From Novosphingobium sp. MD-1 (lineage in GTDB: Bacteria; Pseudomonadota; Alphaproteobacteria; Sphingomonadales; Sphingomonadaceae): a stretch of DNA of 64,000 bases. Location: contig NZ_BBXA01000026.1 in NCBI RefSeq assembly GCF_001014975.1, positions 62,001-126,000 of the forward strand, in the 5' to 3' direction. The notes beneath the pieces are model-generated. The model did no database searches, was not told the DNA's origin, and was given only the letters and a program-made list of their open reading frames with translations. Position numbers and translations under genes: made by a program. Shown in pieces: positions 44,035 to 52,922 of the stretch (position 1 is its first letter; each line of letters starts with the position of its first letter).

Positions 44035-46938
44035 ATGACGTCCTTCTCCCGGCGCGCCCGCCATCTCTGCCTGATCCTTCCCGTCCTGCTGCTGACAGGC
44101 ACCGTCGCCGAGGCGAGGGCCCCGGCCCGCCGCGCGGCCACAGCGGCGAAGCCCGCGCCGAAAGCACCGGTGCCGTGGCTCTATCGCGGCAGCGACGTGC
44201 CGCAGGACAAGGAATGGATCTTCGGCGAACTGCCCAACGGGCTGCGCTATGCCGTGCGCCGCAACGGGGTGCCGCCGGGGCAGGTTTCGATCCGCGTGCT
44301 GGTCGATGCCGGCTCGCTTTACGAGACCGACAGCCAGCGCGGTTTCGCGCACCTGATCGAGCACCTGACCTTCCGCGATTCGAAGTACCTGAAGTCGGGC
44401 GAGGCGGTGCCGACCTGGCAGCGGCTGGGCGCGACGTTCGGCAGCGACACCAATGCCGAGACCACCGCGACGCAGACGGTGTACAAGCTCGACATTCCCG
44501 ATGCCACGCCGCCCAAGCTGGACGAAACGTTCCGCCTGCTGTCGGGCATGATCACCGCGCCGATCTTCACGCCGCAGGGGGTCAAGACCGAAGTGCCGAT
44601 CGTGCTCGCCGAAATGCGCGAACGGTCCGGCGCGCAGGCCCGCGCGCTGGACGGCACGCGCGAGCTGTTCTTCAAGGGGCAGCTGCTGGCGGCGCGGTCC
44701 CCCATCGGCACGGTGGAGACGCTGCAGGCCGCGACATCGGAAAGCGTCAAGGCGTTCCACGACAAGTGGTACCGGCCCGACAACGCGGTGATCGTGGTGG
44801 CCGGCGATGCCGATCCCCAGGCGCTGATCGCGGAGATCACGCAGTGGTTCGGTCCGTGGAAGGGCACCGGCCCCAAGCCGGCGCAGCCCGATTTCGGCAA
44901 GCCGGCGGCGCCCGCCGGCGCCGATCCGAAGAACCCGGTGGGCGATGCGCGCGTGCTGGTGGAGCCGGACCTGCCGCGCATCTTCAACTACGCCATCCTG
45001 CGCCCGTGGGTGAAGGTAAACGACACTATCCCCTATAACCAGGGCCTGATGGTCGACCGGCTGGCGATGGCGCTGATCAACCGCCGGCTGGAGGCGAAGG
45101 CGCGCGCGGGCGGCAGTTTCCTGGCGGCCTCGGTCGAACAGCAGGACATCTCCCGCTCCACCGACGCCACGATCGTCAACGTCACCCCGCTGGGTGACGA
45201 CTGGAAGGCGGCGGTGCGCGACGTGCGCGCGGTGATCGCCGATGCGCTGACCACGCCGCCGAGCAAGGAAGAGATCGCGCGCGAGGTCGCCGAGTTCGAC
45301 GTGGCCTTCAAGGTGCCGGTGGAAACGCAGGAAACGCTCGCCGGATCGAAGCTGGCCGACGATATCGTCAACGCCGTCGACATCCGCGAGACGGTGGCAT
45401 CGCCCGAAACGGTCTATAACGTGTTCAAGAGCAGCATTCCGCTGTTCACGCCGGCCGCCGTGCTCCAGCACACGCGCACGCTGTTCACCGGCACGGTGGT
45501 GCGGCCGGTGCTGATCACGCCATCGGCCAGCGATGCGACCGCCGCCGACTTGCGCACCGCGCTGCTGGCGCCGGTCGATGCCGCCAAGGGCAGCCGCCTG
45601 GCCGCCTCCACCATCAAGTTCGCCGACCTGCCGCCGATCGGCACGCCGGGCACGGTGGCTTCGGCGCAGAAGACCGGGATTCTCGAGATCGAGCAGCTCG
45701 AACTCTCGAACGGGGTCAAGGTGCTGCTGTGGCCCAACGATGCCGAACCGGGCCGGATCATCATGAAAGTGCGCTTCGGCGGCGGCTATGCCGCGATCGA
45801 TCCGAAGGACGCGGTCTATGGTCCGCTGGCCGAGGCGGCGCTGATGGACAGCGGCTTCGGCAACCTGAGCCGCGAGGACCTGGACCGGCTGGCGACGGGC
45901 CGCAAGCTGAGCCTGAACTTCGATATCGACGATACCGATTTCACGATGACGGCCGATACGCGCCCGGCGGACATGGCCGACCAGCTCTACCTGATGGCGG
46001 GCAAGCTGGCCACGCCGCGCTGGGACGCGAATCCGGTGCTGCGCGCCCGCGCGGCGGCACGGTTGCAGTATGAAAGCTATGCCGCTTCGCCCCAGTCGGT
46101 GCTGACGCGCGATGCCAACTGGCTGCTCAAGAACCGCGATCCGCGCTATGCCGTGCCGACCCCCGCCGAGCTTGACAAGGCGACGCCCGAGGGCTTCCGC
46201 CAGGTGTGGGAGCCGCTGCTGAAGCAGGGGCCGATCGAGATCGACATGTTCGGCGATTTCAAGCGGGAAGACGCGATCGCCGCGCTGGAAAAGACCTTCG
46301 GCGCGCTGCCGAAGCGCGATCCGGCGCCCGCGTCCACGCTGGCCCCGCACATCCCCGCGCACAACGAGGAGCCGCTGGTGCTGACGCACCGCGGCGATGC
46401 CAACACCGCCGCCGCGCTGGTCGCCTGGCCGACCGGCGGCGGGCGCGCCGGCGTCCACGAATCGCGCCAGCTCGAACTCCTGGCGCAGATCATCAACAAC
46501 CGCCTGTTCGACGAGATGCGCGAGAAGATCGGGGCGAGCTATGCGCCGCAGGTGGCCTCGACCTGGCCGCTGGACCTGCCCACCGGCGGATACCTCGCCG
46601 CCACGGTGCAGTTGCGCCCGCAGGACCTGCCCGCGTTCTTCGCCGCCGCCGACAAGATCGCCGCCGATCTGGCCGCCACGCCGCCCACCGCCGACGAGAT
46701 CGCGCGCGTGACCGAGCCGCTCAAGCAGCTGATCACGCGGGCCAGCACGGGCAACGGCTTCTACATGTTCCAGCTGGAAGGCGGGGCGACCGAGCCGCAG
46801 AAGTTCGCCGACTTGCGCTCGATCCTGTCCGATTACAGCCAGACCACGCCCGAACGGATGCAGGCCATGGCCGCGCGCTATCTGCGCAAGGACCAGAGCT
46901 GGCGGCTGGAAGTGGTGCCGGAAAAGAAGGGCCAATAG
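44035..46938 (+). CDS. Periplasmic M16 family metallopeptidase
   Basis: A 967-residue insulinase-type zinc peptidase with an N-terminal signal (CLILPVLLLTGTVAEARA). The inverted zinc motif HLIEH is at residues 106-110, with the third ligand Glu in the NAETTATQT...E region; two further M16 units follow (from ~190 and ~570), the second lacking HxxEH as is usual. M16 family members with fused halves form a clam-shell that degrades peptides. It is likely the partner of the upstream FKBP in the envelope. The frame opens at 43810, but ATG 44035 gives a signal peptide. Confidence 0.93.
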   Translation: MTSFSRRARHLCLILPVLLLTGTVAEARAPARRAATAAKPAPKAPVPWLYRGSDVPQDKEWIFGELPNGLRYAVRRNGVPPGQVSIRVLVDAGSLYETDSQRGFAHLIEHLTFRDSKYLKSGEAVPTWQRLGATFGSDTNAETTATQTVYKLDIPDATPPKLDETFRLLSGMITAPIFTPQGVKTEVPIVLAEMRERSGAQARALDGTRELFFKGQLLAARSPIGTVETLQAATSESVKAFHDKWYRPDNAVIVVAGDADPQALIAEITQWFGPWKGTGPKPAQPDFGKPAAPAGADPKNPVGDARVLVEPDLPRIFNYAILRPWVKVNDTIPYNQGLMVDRLAMALINRRLEAKARAGGSFLAASVEQQDISRSTDATIVNVTPLGDDWKAAVRDVRAVIADALTTPPSKEEIAREVAEFDVAFKVPVETQETLAGSKLADDIVNAVDIRETVASPETVYNVFKSSIPLFTPAAVLQHTRTLFTGTVVRPVLITPSASDATAADLRTALLAPVDAAKGSRLAASTIKFADLPPIGTPGTVASAQKTGILEIEQLELSNGVKVLLWPNDAEPGRIIMKVRFGGGYAAIDPKDAVYGPLAEAALMDSGFGNLSREDLDRLATGRKLSLNFDIDDTDFTMTADTRPADMADQLYLMAGKLATPRWDANPVLRARAAARLQYESYAASPQSVLTRDANWLLKNRDPRYAVPTPAELDKATPEGFRQVWEPLLKQGPIEIDMFGDFKREDAIAALEKTFGALPKRDPAPASTLAPHIPAHNEEPLVLTHRGDANTAAALVAWPTGGGRAGVHESRQLELLAQIINNRLFDEMREKIGASYAPQVASTWPLDLPTGGYLAATVQLRPQDLPAFFAAADKIAADLAATPPTADEIARVTEPLKQLITRASTGNGFYMFQLEGGATEPQKFADLRSILSDYSQTTPERMQAMAARYLRKDQSWRLEVVPEKKGQ

Positions 46939-47042
46939 CGCGCGTCCGCAACGGTGCGGAAAGCGATCACGGTGATCGCAACGGTTCCTTTGCAATTGTC
47001 CACAGGGAGGCGTATGGCCCCGCCCCTTGAAAGGAAGGAAAC

Positions 47043-48416
47043 GTGGCAAGCAACTGGACTGCGGATTCATGGCGGGGACAAGAAGCGCGGCACATGCCGG
47101 CTTATCCCGATGCCGAAAAGCTGGGCGAGGTCGAAACGACCCTGACGAGCTTTCCGCCGCTGGTCTTTGCGGGCGAAGCACGCGCGCTGAAGGCCGAGCT
47201 GGCGAAAGTGGGCGCGGGCAAGGGTTTCCTGCTCCAGGGCGGGGACTGCGCCGAAAGCTTTGCCGAATTCCATCCGAACACGATTCGCGACACGTTCCGC
47301 GTGCTGCTGCAGATGGCGGTGGTGCTGACCTTCGCCAGCAAGCAGCCGGTGGTAAAGGTCGGCCGCATGGCCGGGCAGTTCGCCAAGCCGCGCTCCTCGC
47401 CAGTGGAAGCGCAGGGCGGCGTGGAACTGCCCAGCTACCTCGGCGACAACATCAACGGCATTGATTTCACACCCGAATCGCGGATTCCCGATCCCGACCG
47501 GATGCTGCGCGCCTATAGCCAGTCGGCGGCGACGCTGAACCTGCTGCGTGCCTTCGCCGGCGGCGGCTATGCCAATTTGCGCCAGGTCCACCAGTGGACG
47601 CTCGATTTCGTCGGCCGCAGCCCGTGGGCGGCGAAGTTCACCGAAATGGCCGACAAGATCGGCGAGGCGCTGGACTTCATGCAGGCCTGCGGCGTCGATC
47701 CGTCGAGCGTGCCGCAGTTGCAGGGGACCAGCTTCTACACCAGCCACGAAGCGCTGCTGCTGCAGTACGAACAGGCGATGACGCGGCAGGATTCGCTGAC
47801 CGGCGACTGGTACGACACCAGCGCGCACATGCTGTGGATCGGCGATCGCACGCGGTTCGACGGCTCCGCGCATGTCGAATTCCTGCGCGGCGTGGGCAAC
47901 CCGATCGGCATGAAGTGCGGGCCGAGCCTGGCGCCCGACGCGCTGCTGCGCCTGCTCGACACGCTGAATCCGGCGCGCGAGGCGGGCCGCATCACGCTGA
48001 TCAGCCGTTTCGGGCACGACAAGGTCGAAGCCGGCCTGCCGGCGCTGGTGCGCGCGGTGAAGCGCGAAGGGCATCCCGTGGTGTGGAGCTGCGATCCGAT
48101 GCACGGCAACGTGATCAAGGCGGACAACGGCTACAAGACCCGTCCGTTCGACCGTATCCTCTCGGAAGTGAAGGGCTTTTTCGCCGTCCACCGCGCCGAA
48201 GGCACCCATGCCGGCGGCATCCACATCGAGATGACCGGCAAGGACGTGACCGAATGCACCGGTGGCGCGATCGCGATCACGCAGGAAGGGCTGGCGGACC
48301 GCTATCACACGCATTGCGATCCGCGCCTCAACGCCGGGCAATCGCTGGAACTGGCGTTCCTGCTGGCGGAAATGCTCAACCTGGAACTGGCGGGCAGCAA
48401 GGCCGAGGCGGCCTGA
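47043..48416 (+). CDS. aroG: Class II 3-deoxy-7-phosphoheptulonate synthase
   Basis: A 457-residue type II DAHP synthase, first enzyme of the shikimate pathway, condensing PEP and erythrose 4-phosphate. Blocks: [80 protein letters not shown] and [18 protein letters not shown]; the last holds the metal-binding His, Glu and Cys residues. The start is GTG at 47043 after GGAAGGAAAC. It is probably followed on the same transcript by the ThiF-type gene 16 bases on. aroC is 6.9 kb away. Confidence 0.95.
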   Translation: MASNWTADSWRGQEARHMPAYPDAEKLGEVETTLTSFPPLVFAGEARALKAELAKVGAGKGFLLQGGDCAESFAEFHPNTIRDTFRVLLQMAVVLTFASKQPVVKVGRMAGQFAKPRSSPVEAQGGVELPSYLGDNINGIDFTPESRIPDPDRMLRAYSQSAATLNLLRAFAGGGYANLRQVHQWTLDFVGRSPWAAKFTEMADKIGEALDFMQACGVDPSSVPQLQGTSFYTSHEALLLQYEQAMTRQDSLTGDWYDTSAHMLWIGDRTRFDGSAHVEFLRGVGNPIGMKCGPSLAPDALLRLLDTLNPAREAGRITLISRFGHDKVEAGLPALVRAVKREGHPVVWSCDPMHGNVIKADNGYKTRPFDRILSEVKGFFAVHRAEGTHAGGIHIEMTGKDVTECTGGAIAITQEGLADRYHTHCDPRLNAGQSLELAFLLAEMLNLELAGSKAEAA

Positions 48417-48432
48417 CCGCCGGATTCGCGGC

Positions 48433-49206
48433 ATGACGCTGGCGCCGGACAGACTGGACCGCTTCGCCCGCCATATCGTGCTGCCCGACGTGGGCGGGGC
48501 GGGGCAGGCGAAGCTGGTGCGTTCGCACGTGGTGCTGGTGGGGCTGGGCGGAATCGGCTCGCCCGCGCTACAATACCTGGCGGGCGCTGGAATCGGGCGC
48601 TTCACGCTGATCGACGATGACGTGATCGAGGCGTCGAACCTCCAGCGCCAGACGATCTTTACCCCCGCCGCGATCGGGCGACCGAAGGCCGAGGTGGCGG
48701 GCGAATGGTTGCAAGCCTTTGATCCCGCAATCAATTTCGACGTGCGCGTGGCGCGGATCGACCGGGGCAACGCGGCGGAACTGATCGCCGGAGCGGACCT
48801 CGTGCTCGATGGCTGCGACAACTTTGCCACGCGGCTGGCGGTGTCGGACGCCTGCGTGGCGGCGGGCATTCCGCTCACCAGCGCCGCGCTCGGCCGCTTC
48901 CAGGGGCAGGTGGCGAACTTCGCCGGCCATCGCCAAGGGCATTCCTGCTACCGCTGCTTCGTGGGCGATGCCTTCGACGCCGAGGACTGCGATTCCTGCG
49001 CCGATCTGGGCGTGCTGGGCGCGATGGTGGGCATGATCGGCGCGTTCGGGGCGATGCACGCCCTGCGCGCGCTGCTGGAAGGCGTGGCCTCGCTTGGCGA
49101 TCCGCAGTGGGGCCAGTTGCACGTGTTCGACGGCCTCAAGCCCTCGCTGCGGGCGATGCGCATCGCGAAAGACCCCGAATGCGGGGGGTGTGGCGGCGTT
49201 CAATAG
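48433..49206 (+). CDS. moeB: ThiF/MoeB/HesA family adenylyltransferase
   Basis: A 257-residue E1-like enzyme: RFARHIVLPDVGGAGQAKL start, nucleotide loop VLVGLGGIGSPALQYLAGAG, then DDDVIEASNLQRQ and DGCDNFATRLAVSDAC; zinc cysteines in CYRCFVGDAF and CGGCG. It should adenylate the C-terminal Gly of MoaD or ThiS for sulfur transfer. Which one is not clear; molybdopterin supply for the fds enzyme is plausible. It is a short version of MoeB with no rhodanese domain. Confidence 0.9.
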   Translation: MTLAPDRLDRFARHIVLPDVGGAGQAKLVRSHVVLVGLGGIGSPALQYLAGAGIGRFTLIDDDVIEASNLQRQTIFTPAAIGRPKAEVAGEWLQAFDPAINFDVRVARIDRGNAAELIAGADLVLDGCDNFATRLAVSDACVAAGIPLTSAALGRFQGQVANFAGHRQGHSCYRCFVGDAFDAEDCDSCADLGVLGAMVGMIGAFGAMHALRALLEGVASLGDPQWGQLHVFDGLKPSLRAMRIAKDPECGGCGGVQ

Positions 49207-49309
49207 GGTTCGCGCCGGGATCGCGGAAAGCGCGTCGTCGAAGCCGACCACTCCTCCGCGCCCTCTGCGATCCCTGCGCGACCTATAATCTGATGACATA
49301 GCCTTCAAT

Positions 49310-49391
49310 CGTCATTGCGAGGGGCAAAGCCCTGCGGCAATCCAGGGTTGAGCGGGGGGCTCTGGATTGCTTCGCTACGCTCGCAATGACG
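49310..49391. repeat. Family A long hairpin repeat, copy 5
   Basis: CGTCATTGCGAGGGGCAAAG at the left, CGCTACGCTCGCAATGACG at the right, 82 bases, in the 221-base gap between the convergent ThiF-type and sirtuin genes. Confidence 0.9.
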
Positions 49392-49427
49392 AAGCGGATC
49401 AAGCTTGAGTCATCATGCTCTCCACAG

Positions 49428-50126
49428 TCAGCCCAGCATTTCGTCCACCCAGGCCGGGACCAGTTCGGTCGCGGGGCCGAGCCGGCTTTCGTCGAACCAG
49501 CCGGACCCCTGCGAGCGTTCGAGATTGAGCTCCAGCGTAGCCGCGCCCAGATCGCGCGCGTTGCGGACGAAGCCGGCGGCGGGATAGACCGCGCCCGAGG
49601 TGCCGATCGAGACGAACAGGTCCGCCGCGCGCAGCGCGTCGTAAATCTCTTCCATGCGATAGGGCATCTCGCCGAACCACACGATGTCCGGCCGCAGCGC
49701 CGGGGCGCCGCATACCGGGCAGGGCGGGCGGTCGATCAGCGGCCCGGTCCAGCGCGAACGCGCGTCGCAGGCGGTGCACCAGGCGTTGAGATGCTCGCCG
49801 TGCATGTGGAGCACTCTTCTTGCGCCCCCGCGCTCATGCAGGTCATCCACATTTTGCGTCACGATCAACAGGTTGCCCCGCCATTCCCGGTCCAGCCGCG
49901 CGAGCGCGGCGTGGGCTGCATTGGGGTCGCGCGTCTGAATCGCCGCGCGGCGCATGTCGTAGAAGCGCAGCACGAGATCGGGATCGCGCGCGAAGGCTTC
50001 GGGCGTGGCAACGTCCTCCACCCGGTGGTTCTCCCACAACCCGCCCGCTCCGCGAAACGTATCGATGCCGCTTTCCGCACTGATGCCCGCACCGGTGAGG
50101 ATCACGATGTTGCGAATGGCTGCCAT
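49428..50126 (-). CDS. cobB: NAD-dependent protein deacylase (sirtuin, CobB-type)
   Basis: A 232-residue Sir2 enzyme. GAGISAESGIDTFRGAGGLW is the NAD loop, TQNVDDLHERGG has the catalytic region, H near LHMHGEHL is the base, and two CxxC pairs (CTAC and CPVC) bind zinc; MRPDIVWFGE-like and VSIGTSGAVYPAAG complete it. Short R-x2-Y sensing segments (RFYDMRR) suggest deacylase/desuccinylase use. Start ATG 50126 has GGAGGG upstream. A degenerate copy of the first ~16 codons lies 645 bases upstream at 50863, described separately. Confidence 0.94.
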   Translation of the reverse strand: MAAIRNIVILTGAGISAESGIDTFRGAGGLWENHRVEDVATPEAFARDPDLVLRFYDMRRAAIQTRDPNAAHAALARLDREWRGNLLIVTQNVDDLHERGGARRVLHMHGEHLNAWCTACDARSRWTGPLIDRPPCPVCGAPALRPDIVWFGEMPYRMEEIYDALRAADLFVSIGTSGAVYPAAGFVRNARDLGAATLELNLERSQGSGWFDESRLGPATELVPAWVDEMLG

Positions 50127-50203
50127 CTGGGAGTTATGCCCTCCGAATTATGAACGCGCGCGCCCCCAAAAATCCTGATGCAGGCAAGCACGATCGTTCG
50201 CGA

Positions 50204-50524
50204 CTAATGGCTATTGTCTTTCATCGATGTGATTGTGAAGCCGTCTTGCAGGGCAAGCACCTCACCATACCGAGCAAACGCTTCCGCCAGGTCGAGCGTC
50301 AAGGGAAGCCCCTCAACGACGATTTGCCCCCAAGCCGGATGATGGTCGATGACGGCCGAAATTATGTCCGTCGGCTCGCACCAATCCCGGAAGGTCGCGC
50401 TATTCGCATCGACTTCGTGATGGTGCAGGTTGAACCACGCACGGTTATGAGGACTCTCGATAAGCCAAACCGCATCGGGAGGCATTTGGCTGAATTGCGT
50501 GTGAAGTGAGACCAATACCTTCAC
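50204..50524 (-). CDS. Orphan hypothetical protein, low-GC insert upstream of cobB
   Basis: A 106-residue protein if started at GTG 50524 (after CAGGATGACCTT); the frame also opens with TTG at 50575. The start reads VKVLVSLHTQFSQMPPDAVW, then IESPHNRAWFNLHHHEVDAN and a leucine-rich middle part; the end is DGFTITSMKDNSH. It is acidic, rich in His and Trp, and single-domain, like orphan immunity or antitoxin proteins, but I recognise no family. It sits between cobB and a remnant of an older cobB start on the same strand. GC and codon use differ from the flanks. Confidence 0.65.
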   Translation of the reverse strand: MKVLVSLHTQFSQMPPDAVWLIESPHNRAWFNLHHHEVDANSATFRDWCEPTDIISAVIDHHPAWGQIVVEGLPLTLDLAEAFARYGEVLALQDGFTITSMKDNSH

Positions 50525-50726
50525 AAGGTCATCCTGCCCCACGAAGGTCTGACATCCAAGTCTCGCCGCTCTCAATCAAAGCGGTAGGCAAAAATCGACC
50601 CGCTTGGGTCGATGAAACGAATAAATGACGTGATTCGATAAGTGCGATGAGCGTTTTATAGATTGGCGTGGTTAACAAACCGTCTGCAACTTTGCCGTGG
50701 GTGCGACGGCCCTTCCGCAGCGGTGG

Positions 50727-50770
50727 CTTCTGACACAATTAAACCTTTGATTTAATATCATTTTCAGAAG
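50727..50770. repeat. AT-rich nested inverted repeat at the insert edge
   Basis: CTTCTGA (50727-50733) pairs with TCAGAAG (50764-50770) and, nested inside, ATTAAA (50738-50743) with TTTAAT (50751-50756). It adjoins the last codon of the cobB remnant. It may mark an end of the inserted DNA or work as a hairpin terminator. Confidence 0.5.
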
Positions 50771-50863
50771 TCACCAGCTCATCTCCGGGTTTCGCAGGCT
50801 CGCCGTGCAGATGCCCGCGCCGGGGCGGACGACGATATTGCGCAGTGCGCGCATCGCGCCCAT
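50771..50863 (-). pseudogene. Remnant of the cobB 5' end
   Basis: An open frame of 30 codons: MGAMRALRNIVVRPGAGICT, then TGA after ten more residues. RNIV-x3-GAGI matches the start of intact cobB (RNIVILTGAGI) at the same spacing, on the same strand; nucleotides from 50818 to 50862 match about three in four with 50082-50126. Past the serine of cobB SAES the similarity ends. A good ribosome-binding site (GCGGAGCTTC) remains upstream. It lies 27 bases from the divergent dapB start, where a native cobB would be expected. Confidence 0.6.
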
Positions 50864-50889
50864 GAAGCTCCGCGCAAACGGGGTGAGCC

Positions 50890-51618
50890 ATGGCCAGAAT
50901 CGGAATTATCGGCAGTGAAGGACGCATGGGGCAGGCGCTGCGCGCGGCGGTTGCGGCGGCGGGGCATGATCTGGCGGGCGGAATCGACCGGGGCGGCGAT
51001 GTGCTGGCGCTGGCGCGGGCGAGCGACGTGCTGGTCGATTTCTCGGCTCCGGCGGCGCTCGAAGGCAATCTCGATGCGGCGGTGTCGGCGGGCGTGCCGA
51101 TCGTGATCGGCACCACGGGGCTGGAGGAACGCCACCATTTCCTGTGCGATGTGGCGGCGGATGCGGTGGCCGTGCTCCAGACCGGCAACACCTCGCTGGG
51201 CGTGACGCTGCTCGCCCATCTGGTGCGCGAGGCGGCGAGCCGGCTGGGCGAGGACTGGGACATCGAGATCGTCGAGACGCACCACCGCATGAAAGTGGAC
51301 GCGCCTTCGGGCACCGCGCTGCTGCTGGGCGAGGCGGCGGCGAAGGGCCGCGCCGTGTCGCTGGCGGAAGCCGCGGTGCGCGGGCGTGATGGCATCACCG
51401 GGGCGCGGCAGGCGGGCACGATCGGCTTCGCTTCGCTGCGCGGCGGCACCGTGGCGGGCGATCACACCGTGCATTTCCTGGCCGACAACGAGCGTGTTTC
51501 TCTGTCGCATCTCGCGGAAAACAGGGCGATTTTCGCCCGCGGAGCGGTGCGCGCGGCGGAATGGCTGATCGGGCGCGCGGCCGGGCGCTATACCATGCCG
51601 GAGGTGCTGGGGCTTTGA
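50890..51618 (+). CDS. dapB: 4-hydroxy-tetrahydrodipicolinate reductase
   Basis: A 242-residue NAD(P)H reductase for lysine and diaminopimelate synthesis. Blocks: RIGIIGSEGRMGQALRAAVA (nucleotide), VLVDFSAPAALEGNLDAAV, GTTGLE and the catalytic ETHHRMKVDAPSGTALLLGE (His-His...Lys). It ends with YTMPEVLGL. nth starts inside its stop codon, so the two are translated together. LysC, earlier in the pathway, is 9 kb away. Confidence 0.96.
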   Translation: MARIGIIGSEGRMGQALRAAVAAAGHDLAGGIDRGGDVLALARASDVLVDFSAPAALEGNLDAAVSAGVPIVIGTTGLEERHHFLCDVAADAVAVLQTGNTSLGVTLLAHLVREAASRLGEDWDIEIVETHHRMKVDAPSGTALLLGEAAAKGRAVSLAEAAVRGRDGITGARQAGTIGFASLRGGTVAGDHTVHFLADNERVSLSHLAENRAIFARGAVRAAEWLIGRAAGRYTMPEVLGL

Positions 51619-52325
51619 AGAAGGACGCGATCTTCGAGTTCTTCCGGCGGCTGGCGGAAACCAACCCCGATCCGCAGACCGAGCTGGAATTCGGCAATAC
51701 CTATCAGCTGCTCGTGGCGGTGGTGCTTTCGGCGCAGGCGACCGACGTGGGCGTCAACAAGGCCACGCGCGCGCTGTTTCGCGACGTGAAGACGCCGCAG
51801 GCGATGATCGATCTGGGCGAAGAAGGGCTGAAGCAGCACGTCAAGACGATCGGCCTGTTCAACGCCAAGGCCAGGAACGTGATCGCGCTGTCCGAAATCC
51901 TGGTGCGCGATTACGGCGGCGAGGTTCCGGCCGACCGCGACAAGCTGACCGAACTGCCCGGCGTGGGCCGCAAGACCGCCAATGTCGTGATGAACTGCGC
52001 GTTCGGCGCGGAGACGTTCGCGGTCGACACGCATATCTTCCGCGTGGGCAACCGCACGGGGCTGGCGAAGGGCAAGACGCCGCTGGCGGTGGAGAAGCAG
52101 CTCGAAAAGAAGGTGCCACAGCCGTTCCGCGTGGGCGCGCACCACTGGCTGATCCTGCACGGCCGCTATATCTGCAAGGCGCGCACGCCCGAATGCTGGC
52201 GCTGCCCGGTGATTGACCTTTGCGCCTACAAGGCGAAAACTCCGGCCAAGGGCGTGAAGCCCGACTCCGCGAAAGCGCCCGCCGCGCGCACGAAAACGCG
52301 GGCAAGCAAGGAGAGCACGCCATGA
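51615..52325 (+). CDS. nth: Endonuclease III (DNA glycosylase/AP lyase)
   Basis: A 236-residue base-excision enzyme for oxidised pyrimidines. Helix-hairpin-helix LPGVGRKTANVV gives K120, and D138 is in VDTHIFRVGN, the same numbers as in E. coli; the [4Fe-4S] ligands are C187, C194, C197 and C203. The start is TTG at 51615, overlapping the dapB stop (the frame opens earlier in dapB). A Lys/Ala-rich 30-residue tail follows the cluster. The next gene overlaps by four bases. Confidence 0.96.
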   Translation: MKKDAIFEFFRRLAETNPDPQTELEFGNTYQLLVAVVLSAQATDVGVNKATRALFRDVKTPQAMIDLGEEGLKQHVKTIGLFNAKARNVIALSEILVRDYGGEVPADRDKLTELPGVGRKTANVVMNCAFGAETFAVDTHIFRVGNRTGLAKGKTPLAVEKQLEKKVPQPFRVGAHHWLILHGRYICKARTPECWRCPVIDLCAYKAKTPAKGVKPDSAKAPAARTKTRASKESTP

Positions 52326-52765
52326 AGCGCACGGGATACGCCGCCGGCCTGATACTGGCCACCGCTGCCGCCACCGCGATCGGCGGTTCGATGGGGATGG
52401 CCGCCGGCACTCCCACCACCCGCACTACCTCAACCGACGGACACCGGCGCGACGTGCCTGCCGCCACGCCCACCGGCCCGGCGGTCAGCTGCATTCCGCT
52501 GGTCGGGATTCGCGAAAGCCAGGTGCGCGACGACTGGACGATCGATTTCCGCACGGCGGGCAACAAGTGGTACCGCAACACGCTGCCCTATCGCTGCAGT
52601 TCGCTGGGCTTCGAGCGGGCGTTCAGCTACGCGACCTCGCTGTCGCAGCTGTGCAACACCGACATCATCACCGTGATCGCCACGGGCGGTGGCGGCGGCC
52701 CGCGCGGATCGTGCGGGCTGGGCAGTTTCCAGCCGGTGGAACTGGCGAAAAAGCTGAAAAAGTAG
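52322..52765 (+). CDS. DUF6491-type exported protein
   Basis: A 147-residue protein with a signal peptide (AAGLILATAAATAIGGSMGM). The mature part has VSCIPLVGIRESQVRDDWTI, NTLPYRCSSLGFERAFSYAT and LCNTDIITV; four cysteines may form two disulfides. The pattern matches the DUF6491 family of small periplasmic proteins in sphingomonads. Function unknown. ATG overlaps the nth stop as ATGA, an odd pairing for a repair enzyme. Confidence 0.75.
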   Translation: MKRTGYAAGLILATAAATAIGGSMGMAAGTPTTRTTSTDGHRRDVPAATPTGPAVSCIPLVGIRESQVRDDWTIDFRTAGNKWYRNTLPYRCSSLGFERAFSYATSLSQLCNTDIITVIATGGGGGPRGSCGLGSFQPVELAKKLKK

Positions 52766-52922
52766 GGTTTTTCTGGCGGCGGGGCGGGGGCGAGGCCTGG
52801 CGCCAGACCCTTCCTGTAACGTCACCTCGGACACGTCGTTACGTTACGTTTTGCGCGGTTCGGGGTCTCATTTCGGGGAGTCCGGGCGCTTTAGCGTTGC
52901 GCCGAACCCCTCCTGATCGGGC

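Noticed and set aside
43996..47181. A 1061-codon open frame on the minus strand
   Set aside because: Shadow of the M16 peptidase gene; same low-complexity composition and no family motif.
50529..50738. A 69-codon frame just upstream of the orphan gene near cobB
   Set aside because: It has a non-ATG start, uneven composition and no recognisable motif; it may be leader sequence.
50739..51449. A 236-codon frame antisense to dapB
   Set aside because: Only the end of the complement of dapB; no family features. The short frame 50771-50863 inside its span is in another frame and is reported as the cobB remnant.
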